Origin: Prolixibacteraceae bacterium
GTDB taxonomy: Bacteria > Bacteroidota > Bacteroidia > Bacteroidales > Prolixibacteraceae
Assembly (NCBI GenBank): GCA_016788685.1
Contig: JAEUSS010000374.1
Location: 1-13,550, forward strand
Reading direction: 5' to 3'
DNA length: 13,550 nucleotides
The notes below the pieces were generated by a model. It was not told where the DNA came from, did not search any database, and saw nothing but the letters and a program-made list of their open reading frames with translations. The translations under genes and the position numbers were made by a program. Below are positions 7,139-13,550 of the stretch, in pieces; the stretch's first letter is position 1; each line of letters begins with the position of its first letter.

Positions 7139-8392
7139 TTAGCGGCTGGCTACTTTTGTTGCTTCAGGCCTGAATTCGTCCGGCTGGTAAAGTAAGACCA
7201 CATCGCCCTCCTTAACGGCTTCCTCAACAACCCCGAACTGTTCGTTTTCGGCTATCACCTCAATCGGCTGCTCCGTAACTTTACTTCCGTTTTTAAGATA
7301 CACCAGCTGCTTGCCATTTTTTGTAAAAATACCTTTTAACGGCACCAGAAGTTTGCCCTGATAAGATGCAATTATAATGTCGTTGTTGGCATTCATTCCG
7401 GGTTTCATTTCTTTGTCCGACTGATCGAACCGGACTACCACCCGGAACACTTTCATGTCAAAATCCTTATGGTCTTCGCCAATATTGGCAATTTTAATTA
7501 CTTTTCCCCAGAACAATCTTTCCGGCAGAGCGTCAATCGTGATTCTGACACTGTCATCCAACTCAATTTTTGAAATGTCAATCTCACGCACAAAGACCTC
7601 GCTCACTGCTACCGACATGTCGGGCAAGGTGGCAATAGCGGGTCTCCAGATGTTGATCTGCGAGTCTTTTCCGTAGGTTTTACCCGCCCAGTCTTTTGCA
7701 AACATGACAATCCCGTCTTCAGGACTTGTTATGGTTGTGGCAGCCAGTGCGGCCTGGTATTTCTCGATTTTGTCCTGATACCTGGCTACCCGTTCCTGAT
7801 AGCGCGAAACCTGAAGTTTCAGCCGGTTACGTTCCAGCAGATAATTCCGCCTGATTTTCTCAATCTCCATTTCAGCTTTCTGGTAATTCATACGGGTTTT
7901 ACGCTGATAAGCCTCCGATTCGTATTTGGATTGTTCGAGGTCAATCTTCAGATATTCCAGATCAAGCCTGGCATTGTTGATGGCTTCGCGGCGCTGAGAT
8001 AAAGTAACCGTACTGTCGAGCACCACATTGCGCAGGTCGGCATCTTCTTTTTCCTTCTCCTGCATGTTATTCCGCATATTGGTCACAATCTGGCTGTCAT
8101 CGAGCTTGGCTATGTAATCGCCTTTCTTTACCGCTTTTCCTTCAAGAACCACATCGGCAATCTTGAATTGGAAAATGCGCAACTCCTCGTCACAGATTAC
8201 TTCAGGCAGATTAATTTCAGTAAATTTTTCGCCTCTTACTTCGCCCTTACAATTGACTACAACTTCCAGATTTCCTTTCCGTATTTTATGCAATTTTTCG
8301 TTAGCCGGCTTAATTTCAAAAAATACAAAAACAGCTATTCCGATAACGGCAATTGCCGAAATCAGGGTCAGTAATTTCTTCTTTTTTATCAT
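7139..8392 (-). CDS. HlyD/MacA-type periplasmic adaptor (membrane fusion protein), second of two in the operon
   Basis: This 417-residue adaptor is anchored by an N-terminal membrane helix (residues about 7-26 after a K-K-K-K start) and should link an inner-membrane transporter to a TolC-type channel. The half-lipoyl segment is at 82-98 (VLEGKAVKKGDYIAKLD). A long charged helical hairpin spans about 100-215, with the second lipoyl half at about 219-232 (TTITSPEDGIVMF). Beta-barrel and membrane-proximal parts follow, including EIDISKIELDDSVRITIDALP (first half of the barrel region, starting at 270) and ANIG (302-305). It starts 5 bases after the TolC-like gene stops, so it is translationally close-coupled. 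It shares the EIDISK, IDA-x-P, ANIG and KVF motifs with the other adaptor but differs strongly elsewhere, so the two are old paralogues. It has two cysteines (48 and 67) near the lipoyl domain that the other adaptor lacks. The transported substrate is unknown. Confidence 0.88.
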   Translation of the reverse strand: MIKKKKLLTLISAIAVIGIAVFVFFEIKPANEKLHKIRKGNLEVVVNCKGEVRGEKFTEINLPEVICDEELRIFQFKIADVVLEGKAVKKGDYIAKLDDSQIVTNMRNNMQEKEKEDADLRNVVLDSTVTLSQRREAINNARLDLEYLKIDLEQSKYESEAYQRKTRMNYQKAEMEIEKIRRNYLLERNRLKLQVSRYQERVARYQDKIEKYQAALAATTITSPEDGIVMFAKDWAGKTYGKDSQINIWRPAIATLPDMSVAVSEVFVREIDISKIELDDSVRITIDALPERLFWGKVIKIANIGEDHKDFDMKVFRVVVRFDQSDKEMKPGMNANNDIIIASYQGKLLVPLKGIFTKNGKQLVYLKNGSKVTEQPIEVIAENEQFGVVEEAVKEGDVVLLYQPDEFRPEATKVASR

Positions 8393-8397
8393 GTCAG

Positions 8398-9885
8398 CTA
8401 GTTTTTAATGATTTTATCGTACTCGGCTGTCAGGTTTTCACCTTTCACAAAATCAAAAAGAGTAAGCATCCGTAAACGATAATAATAATTCCAGTAAGTT
8501 TTTACCGCAGCGATGTAGGCTTTACGTGCTGATTCCAGGTCGTTACGGGCAATATTGAGTTTAATCACATCCACTTTCCCGATCAGGAAACGCTGAAAAG
8601 TAACTTCGAACCCTTTCTGGGCTACCGTATCTGCCTTTGCGGCATTCTTAACCTGCTCGGCCTGAAGATTAAACTCCATCACCGACTGGAAAACATTTTG
8701 CTCAAAATCAATACGCGCCTGCCGGATACGGGCATTGGCCACTTCGCGGGTTGATTCGGCCATCATTAACCGTCCTTTTCGCCTTCCCCAGTCAACCAAC
8801 GGAACATTGACTCCGATACGCAACCGTTGGCTCTGATCGGGCTGATCATAAACCATATCAAAATTTTCAGCCGACTGGTTTAGCCCGAAAACAGCATACA
8901 AACTGGTATTTAATCCCGATTCGGACCGCGCCTGCGCAACTGCCCGGTTTTGCTCCATCATTTGCTGCTCCTGATCCAGAATGTCCGGATTATTTCTCAG
9001 TGCCAGATCCAATGCTTCATCAGCCTTGATTTGCAGGGTTGGGATTTCGGACGGAACCAGGCAATTGACATGAGTGTCATTCTCGAGCATCAGGTATGAA
9101 TTCAGCGCCGACTGTGACCGGGAAACTTCCAGCCTGGCCTTGCTTAAGGCCTGCTGGGCGTTGAGTTGTCCCAGTTCGAGGTTTAAAAGTTCGTCTTGTG
9201 TTACAGTTCCAACCTGAAAACGCCCCTTGCCGATTTTATAAAGCGTATCGGCATTAGCCATCGTATTCTGAGCTATTTTCAGCTGAATCTGCGCATCAAC
9301 CAAATCAAAAAACATGGATGTGCTTTTCATGGCCAGGTTCTCCTGCGATTGTACAAATTCTTTCTTCGCCTTTTCAAATTTGACCGGTTCTATTTTCGAC
9401 TGCCATTTCAAAGCATTGTATCCGTTGAGCGATTGTGAGTACCCGATACTTACAGGCGTTGCCTGATAAGATGTTTTCTGGTCGCCGCTCAGGTTCTTCA
9501 CCATGCCCAGTTCCGAAGTTAAAAACAAACTACCGCCGGTTAACCCGATTTTCTGATTCAGCTGAACAGCCACATCCGAATTGAAATAATCACGCAGAAC
9601 GTATTCCTCCTCGTTCGTCTGGAAGTTATACTCACGTTTCCGGTAATGGTTAAAATCAAGCGGAGTGGTATTCAGGCTCAGGCTGGGCAATTTATCTGCT
9701 TTGTAATACCGGTACTCCCAGTAACTGGCCAGGTACATGTTTTTATACCTGAAAGCATCCAGCGATTTTTGAGATGCAATCTTAACTACTTCATCCAAAC
9801 TAAGACTATGTGTTTCTTTCTGGGCTTTTACATTCTGAAAAACTCCTGTACAAAGAATGATCAGGAATATGATGTTTTTTTTCAT
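8398..9885 (-). CDS. TolC-family outer-membrane efflux protein
   Basis: This 495-residue outer-membrane channel belongs to the OEP/TolC family and is the exit duct of the tripartite pump. From ATG 9885 it begins with a clear type I signal peptide (MKKNIIFLIILCTGVFQNVKA, cleaved before Gln22). The two repeated OEP halves are visible: helices at about 165-265 containing YKIGKGRFQVGTVTQDEL (216-233), and at about 375-470 containing RFLIGKVDVIKLNIARNDL (432-450). The intervening barrel strand segments include GVNVPLVDWGRRKG (358-371). The frame is open further upstream to 10098, but that part reads through the end of the permease gene and is not coding here. A possible alternative start is ATG 9966, preceded by AAAGGA, which would add 27 hydrophilic residues before the signal peptide. 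I chose 9885 because it gives a normal secretion signal. The gap to the permease is then 91 bases. Confidence 0.88.
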   Translation of the reverse strand: MKKNIIFLIILCTGVFQNVKAQKETHSLSLDEVVKIASQKSLDAFRYKNMYLASYWEYRYYKADKLPSLSLNTTPLDFNHYRKREYNFQTNEEEYVLRDYFNSDVAVQLNQKIGLTGGSLFLTSELGMVKNLSGDQKTSYQATPVSIGYSQSLNGYNALKWQSKIEPVKFEKAKKEFVQSQENLAMKSTSMFFDLVDAQIQLKIAQNTMANADTLYKIGKGRFQVGTVTQDELLNLELGQLNAQQALSKARLEVSRSQSALNSYLMLENDTHVNCLVPSEIPTLQIKADEALDLALRNNPDILDQEQQMMEQNRAVAQARSESGLNTSLYAVFGLNQSAENFDMVYDQPDQSQRLRIGVNVPLVDWGRRKGRLMMAESTREVANARIRQARIDFEQNVFQSVMEFNLQAEQVKNAAKADTVAQKGFEVTFQRFLIGKVDVIKLNIARNDLESARKAYIAAVKTYWNYYYRLRMLTLFDFVKGENLTAEYDKIIKN

Positions 9886-9976
9886 TGAGGTTGTTTTTGT
9901 TAAGTATTGAATTAGCGGTAACCCGTCAGCCTGCGCGTTGTCCCGGATTTTATTCTGATTGTTCATAACGAATCCT

Positions 9977-11326
9977 TTATGCGCGTAACGATTCGACCGG
10001 ATCCTTATCGGCCGCCCGTTTGGCCGGCATGTATCCGAACATGATTCCGACCATGGCTGAAACCCCAAACGCAATGACAATACTGAAAAGCGAAACAATG
10101 GTCTTTATATCGAAAAAGACCGTAATTAACTTGGAAAGCAGTACGCCAAGTATAATTCCGATTATGCCGCCCGAAATACTGATCAGGGTTGATTCGGCAA
10201 GAAATTGTGCCACAATATCTTTCCGCGAGGCTCCAATAGCCTGACGCGTACCAATTTCTCGAATACGCTCCATAACCGATGCCAACATGATATTCATGAT
10301 ACCAATCCCCCCCACGATGAGCGAAATACCTGCAATTGCACCCAAAACAATATTAAAAATTTTCTTGGTGCGCTGCTGTTGCTTGAGCAGCAATTCAGGA
10401 ATGGTAACTTCAAAGTCATACAGTCCCGAATGACGCCGCAGCAATATTCGTTTCACCACATTCGCCGTGGCCCCCAGTTGCTCGGTTTCGTTCACCTGAA
10501 GGATTATTTTATCGAGCTGATTGGGATTTTTATCATCGGCCGTTGCTGTCGAACCGGTGCCTGAGACCATCCTGCGCCTGGCACTCGACCGCTCCACCTC
10601 ATCGGCCCGAACCAACGCGCGGTTTTTAAAACGCATCAGAATGGTTTGAGCCGGAATAAAAATTTTATTGTCAGAACTGCTGATCCCCATTTCATCGGAA
10701 GCTGATGCTGTAAAATCCCGGCGCTCCACCACGCCGATGATTTTCAACCAGATCTGTCCGCATTTGATCGATTTCCCGATCGGATTCTCCTGATTGAAAA
10801 AAACGGTTTTAATGTTATCACCAATCACACAAACGGGCAATCCTGCATCCGCCTGTACCCGATTAAATACCTCGCCTGACTGAAGCCCGATATTGAACAG
10901 TTTAAAGTAATTGGCATTTACCCCTTCGAGCACAACCGGCTTACTTTTGCCATCAATAATCGCCGAATAATTATATGAAATTACCGGACTGATCATATTA
11001 ACTGTCGGCACTACTTCTTCGATTGCTTTCAGGTCGAGCAAAGTCAATCCTCTCGAAAACTTCTTTGCGCCGGCCTTTTCTTCCTGACTATCCGAGGAAT
11101 TTTCGTTGTCAGCCGATTCGATCGGAGTAATGATGATGTTATTTACCCCCACCATCTTGATTTGTTCCAGGATTTCCTGCTCGGCACCATTACCAATAGC
11201 CAGCATACTGATTACCGCCGCCACACCGAAAATAATACCCAGGGCAGTTAACATTGATTTGAGTTTATTATCAATAATAGCCTCAAAACCAATAACTATA
11301 TCGTGAAAATATTTTTTAAAAATCAT
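9977..11326 (-). CDS. MacB/FtsX-type ABC transporter permease without its own ATPase domain
   Basis: This 449-residue inner-membrane permease of the MacB/LolE mechanotransmission type uses cytoplasmic ATP hydrolysis to drive periplasmic movement. TM1 lies at about 24-46 (MLTALGIIFGVAAVISMLAI), followed by a large periplasmic MacB_PCD domain (about 47-322). Three C-terminal helices follow at about 326-349, 376-400 and 408-433. FtsX hallmarks are GGIGIMNIML (339-348), the coupling element REIGTRQAIGAS (356-367), and the end GYMPAKRAADKDPVESLR (431-448). E. coli MacB carries a fused N-terminal ATPase of about 220 residues; this protein has none, and none is encoded in the operon. The periplasmic domain has an Arg/Ser/Thr-rich low-complexity patch at 241-270 and two cysteines (166, 189). 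It begins 26 bases after the first adaptor gene. Substrate unknown. Confidence 0.9.
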   Translation of the reverse strand: MIFKKYFHDIVIGFEAIIDNKLKSMLTALGIIFGVAAVISMLAIGNGAEQEILEQIKMVGVNNIIITPIESADNENSSDSQEEKAGAKKFSRGLTLLDLKAIEEVVPTVNMISPVISYNYSAIIDGKSKPVVLEGVNANYFKLFNIGLQSGEVFNRVQADAGLPVCVIGDNIKTVFFNQENPIGKSIKCGQIWLKIIGVVERRDFTASASDEMGISSSDNKIFIPAQTILMRFKNRALVRADEVERSSARRRMVSGTGSTATADDKNPNQLDKIILQVNETEQLGATANVVKRILLRRHSGLYDFEVTIPELLLKQQQRTKKIFNIVLGAIAGISLIVGGIGIMNIMLASVMERIREIGTRQAIGASRKDIVAQFLAESTLISISGGIIGIILGVLLSKLITVFFDIKTIVSLFSIVIAFGVSAMVGIMFGYMPAKRAADKDPVESLRA

Positions 11327-11352
11327 TTTTTCTCGTTTTAGGTTTTCGTGAC

Positions 11353-12744
11353 CTATTTAACCTGACTCCCTTTTATCATCATCATCGGATTGGCACCAGG
11401 CCCCGGAACCTGTTCCGGTTTCTTTTTGAGCATTTCCTCTCTCTCTTTTTCTGCCAAGGCCTTTGCATCTTCCTTTTCCTTTTTCATTTCGGCATAAACT
11501 TCAAGCCCCTGCAATTCTATTTCTGCCGCGTTTGCGGGTTCAGTCAACCAAACCACATCTCCTTCTTTCAGGCCTTTCCGGATGAGTACGTTGTTCTCGT
11601 TTTCATCGCCCAGCCAAACAACCTGTTTAACCGGTTTTTCTTTCCCAACATAAACATATTTCAAGCTGTCGTTTTCAAAAACAGCATCGGTAGCTACCAT
11701 CACCGTATCAGAGAAAGTCCCTGCCTCAATAGCATTACTGGTAGTCATAGCCGGCTTCAGGTCTTTATCCTTCCCGAAGATTTTTATTTTCACCTCAAAA
11801 ACTTTGGCATCGCTGTTTGGCATTGCTTGCCCGATGTTGGCAACCGCAATAACCTGCCCCGATAATTGCTTGTCGGGGAAAGCGTCAATACCGATTTTCA
11901 CATTCTGCCCGATTTTCACCTTTGAAATGTCGATTTCATTGATGTAAGTTCTGGAAATCAGATTGGTCATTTCAGGAATAGTAGCTATAACCGAGTTGTA
12001 TGGGCCTACTTTTGATCCGGTTTTGATTATTTCGCCCCAAGGGTATTTAAAATAGGTCAGGATTCCGGCCTTGGGCGCAGTAATTTCAAGGGCATTAAAA
12101 AGTTTCTGAAGCTCTTCGGCACGTTCGGATATCTGCCGATAGTTGATATACCGGCGGTTCACCCTGTTTTCTTCCTGCTTCTTTTTCAGGACATAAGCCT
12201 TTTGCTCCTGTTCGAGTTTTCGCTTGGCTTTATCCAGATCCATGCTCGCTTTTTTCTGAATAGAAGGTGATTCGTAAACCGACTCTTCTACGATGATCTT
12301 TTTTTCAGCCAGATCGAGGCGCGAATTAACAATCACATCACGCTGATTGCTCAGGTTCAGGTTAGAGTCGATTTTGCTGTCCTCATATTCTGACATTGAT
12401 TTATCCATCTCGTCCTGGGCTGCTTTAATCTGTTCTTCAACTGCCGTATGGTCGAGTGTCGCCACGTAATCACCCGAATCAACCAAAGTTCCTTCTTCAA
12501 CCATATGAGTAATAGTCAGTTCCCAGATGCGCAAATTGCGATCTTTAAGCTTTTCCGGAATCTCAATTGACTCCGACTTCTCTGATTCCAGTTGACCGGA
12601 TGAAAATACAAGGGCCGTAAAATCGCCACGCTTTACACTGGTTGTAATCTGTGTAAAATCAGTTTCACCCTTCCGGAAAAAAAAGTACAGAATGATTAGA
12701 AAGACAGCCGAAGCAGCTATCACAAGGATCTTTTTATTATTCAT
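11353..12744 (-). CDS. HlyD/MacA-type periplasmic adaptor, first gene of the efflux operon
   Basis: This 463-residue membrane-fusion protein has an N-terminal anchor helix (residues 5-23, ILVIAASAVFLIILYFFFR) and the usual adaptor layout. The first lipoyl half is at 82-98 (VEEGTLVDSGDYVATLD), and a long highly charged coiled-coil hairpin spans about 100-215. The second lipoyl half is at 219-231 (LEITAPKAGILTY), and a beta barrel contains EIDISKVKIGQNVKIGIDAFP (first residues at 270) and ANIG (302-305). It ends with a distinctive tail from 418 on: first Lys/Glu-rich helix, then Pro/Gly, then a Met run (MMM at 454-456), which the second adaptor lacks. The start ATG 12744 gives the expected K-K-anchor. 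It is the promoter-proximal gene, so its promoter must lie in 12745-13134. It probably pairs directly with the permease that follows 26 bases later. Confidence 0.88.
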   Translation of the reverse strand: MNNKKILVIAASAVFLIILYFFFRKGETDFTQITTSVKRGDFTALVFSSGQLESEKSESIEIPEKLKDRNLRIWELTITHMVEEGTLVDSGDYVATLDHTAVEEQIKAAQDEMDKSMSEYEDSKIDSNLNLSNQRDVIVNSRLDLAEKKIIVEESVYESPSIQKKASMDLDKAKRKLEQEQKAYVLKKKQEENRVNRRYINYRQISERAEELQKLFNALEITAPKAGILTYFKYPWGEIIKTGSKVGPYNSVIATIPEMTNLISRTYINEIDISKVKIGQNVKIGIDAFPDKQLSGQVIAVANIGQAMPNSDAKVFEVKIKIFGKDKDLKPAMTTSNAIEAGTFSDTVMVATDAVFENDSLKYVYVGKEKPVKQVVWLGDENENNVLIRKGLKEGDVVWLTEPANAAEIELQGLEVYAEMKKEKEDAKALAEKEREEMLKKKPEQVPGPGANPMMMIKGSQVK

Positions 12745-13134
12745 GGTTATCAGTTATTGTTGGTTAATTTCAGTTACAACGAATGAAGGCAAATTATATA
12801 TTCAAAGCAATCAATCTGTAATCATTCTTTTGTTCTTACATCCTTCAGCCCAGAAAAGCGATTCTACTGATGATCAACATTTATGCCAAATAGGTATTAA
12901 AAATACATGCTGTATTACATCTTTTTGCCTTTTTATATCCCGAATTATTCCGACTTCGACAACAAACCGGCTTCATCTTTTAATGATTCTTAAAAAAACA
13001 GGATAATTTTGTAAAAACCAACTGATATCCGGATGTATATGTACATTTATTATAAAAAGGGAACTCCAGGAACAAACAAGCTGTATTTATGCAAACAAAA
13101 TTCCGTTACAATCGTTAGACTAAAAAAAACTAAG
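12745..13134. other. 390-base divergent intergenic region between the efflux operon and the exported protein
   Basis: This AT-rich stretch must hold the promoters of both flanking units. On the + strand an exact -7 box (TAATTTTG, 13004-13011) faces the gene at 13135. For the minus-strand operon the best candidate is an imperfect box around 12790-12798 (reads TATAATTTG on the minus strand, one base too long in the middle), so that promoter is uncertain. An open frame crosses 12692-13006 on + but begins antisense inside the adaptor gene, is rich in Cys/Ile/Thr without a recognisable domain, and looks non-coding. No tRNA, riboswitch or ATPase gene is visible. Confidence 0.6.
13004..13011 (+). 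promoter_or_regulatory. Predicted -7 box for the exported protein gene
   Basis: TAATTTTG is an exact match to TAnnTTTG, 124 bases before the ATG at 13135. It implies a leader of roughly 115 bases. A -33 TTG at the standard distance is not seen; only a T-run (12978-12981) is near. The leader contains an inverted repeat ATGTA-TATG-TACAT at 13033-13046 that could be a regulator site or part of a leader structure. Confidence 0.45.
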
Positions 13135-13550
13135 ATGAAACAAATTTTACTACTTCAGGCATTCCTTCTCTTCGGTTTGCTGGCTAATTCGCAGCAAAAG
13201 ATTGAAGTTGAAGTTGGCGAGAAAAGCATGTCGCAAGGCCGGCACATGGCGGTAACCGTATTTATTCCGGAAGCAAATCCGAAAGTTGTTGAACTGGATT
13301 GGACGAAGTATGTTACCTCCAGAAGTTTTGGTGAAAAAATAAGCAATCTGGGCAGTCAGATTGGAAATATTTTCAGAAGTGAAGAAAACCAGGTACGCAG
13401 CAATAAACTCAAAGTCGAAAAAAAGGGAGATGAATTGTACGTACGTTCCATAACAGCAACTACCATTAGCGACCACTCCATGGATATTTACGCCCGAATA
13501 GCCCAATTAGCGGGCGGATGCCAGTTCAGTGCCTTTTTTCAGTTCACCGA
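13135..13550 (+). CDS. Exported protein of unknown function, 3' truncated by the window edge
   Basis: The frame opens at ATG 13135 after an A-rich stretch (ACTAAAAAAAACTAAG) and runs without a stop to the window end, showing 138 residues. It starts with a signal peptide (MKQILLLQAFLLFGLLANSQ, probable cleavage after Ser19 or nearby), so the product goes to the periplasm or beyond. No lipobox Cys is seen. The mature part starts with alternating Val/Glu strands (KIEVEVGEKSMSQG), then VTVFIPEANPKVVELDWTKY. A Lys/Glu-rich segment follows, and then a second conserved-looking part with SITATTISDHSMDIYARIAQLAGG and CQFSAFFQFT. This pattern resembles small secreted proteins found widely in Bacteroidota without an assigned function; I do not recognise a named domain. 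It is divergent from the efflux operon and shares its upstream region, which suggests but does not show a link. Confidence 0.75.
   Translation, partial: MKQILLLQAFLLFGLLANSQQKIEVEVGEKSMSQGRHMAVTVFIPEANPKVVELDWTKYVTSRSFGEKISNLGSQIGNIFRSEENQVRSNKLKVEKKGDELYVRSITATTISDHSMDIYARIAQLAGGCQFSAFFQFT

Noticed and set aside
9886..10098. Reading the TolC-like gene from ATG 10098
   Set aside because: The extra stretch overlaps the conserved C-terminus of the permease (GYMPAKRAADKDPVESLR) and is not protein-like; a normal signal peptide begins at 9885.
12692..13006. 104-residue + strand open frame
   Set aside because: It begins antisense inside the adaptor gene and crosses the promoter region; composition is Cys/Ile/Thr-rich with no domain or plausible translation signal.

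Overview
The window looks like a chromosomal segment of a Bacteroidota bacterium, probably a marine or anaerobic Bacteroidales/Marinilabiliales-type lineage (the lineage is inferred). The evidence is a fused SecDF tail of the Bacteroidota type, a DUF5916 outer-membrane protein, a TIGR02757 protein, a LolD-like ATPase, A-rich translation starts with little Shine-Dalgarno signal, and several TAnnTTTG promoter -7 boxes typical of this phylum. I see no transposases, integrases, tRNAs, rRNAs or CRISPR arrays.

Layout, left to right. Positions 1-828 (+) hold the 3' end of secDF, closed by a strong hairpin terminator. A probable transcription unit follows on the + strand: tatA (1088-1423), a LolD-like ABC ATPase with a TTG start (1505-2158), and a TIGR02757/DUF2400 gene that overlaps it by 20 bases (2139-2933). 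Next is a separately promoted CPA1 cation/proton antiporter with an RCK-C tail (3193-4704, +). Converging on it is a DUF5916 protein with a CBM9-like N-terminal domain (4770-6953, -). Positions 7139-12744 (-) form a four-gene tripartite efflux operon, in transcription order: periplasmic adaptor, MacB-type FtsX permease, TolC-like outer-membrane channel, second periplasmic adaptor. It ends at a very clear two-part hairpin terminator (7038-7080). A 390-base divergent intergenic region separates it from an exported protein of unknown function that starts at 13135 (+) and runs off the window.

How the genes work together. SecDF and TatA belong to the two general export pathways. LolD normally powers lipoprotein release to the outer membrane. 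The efflux operon encodes every part of a MacAB-TolC-like pump except the ATPase, and it carries two different adaptors. Both ends of the operon are visible, so the ATPase must be supplied from elsewhere. The LolD-like protein at 1505 is the only ATPase of the right family in the window.

Most of the window is ordinary housekeeping and envelope biology, and I did not find a convincingly new system. The observations most worth checking are the ATPase-less two-adaptor operon, an 11-residue repeat in the TatA tail, and a pair of direct repeats that bracket the DUF5916 promoter.
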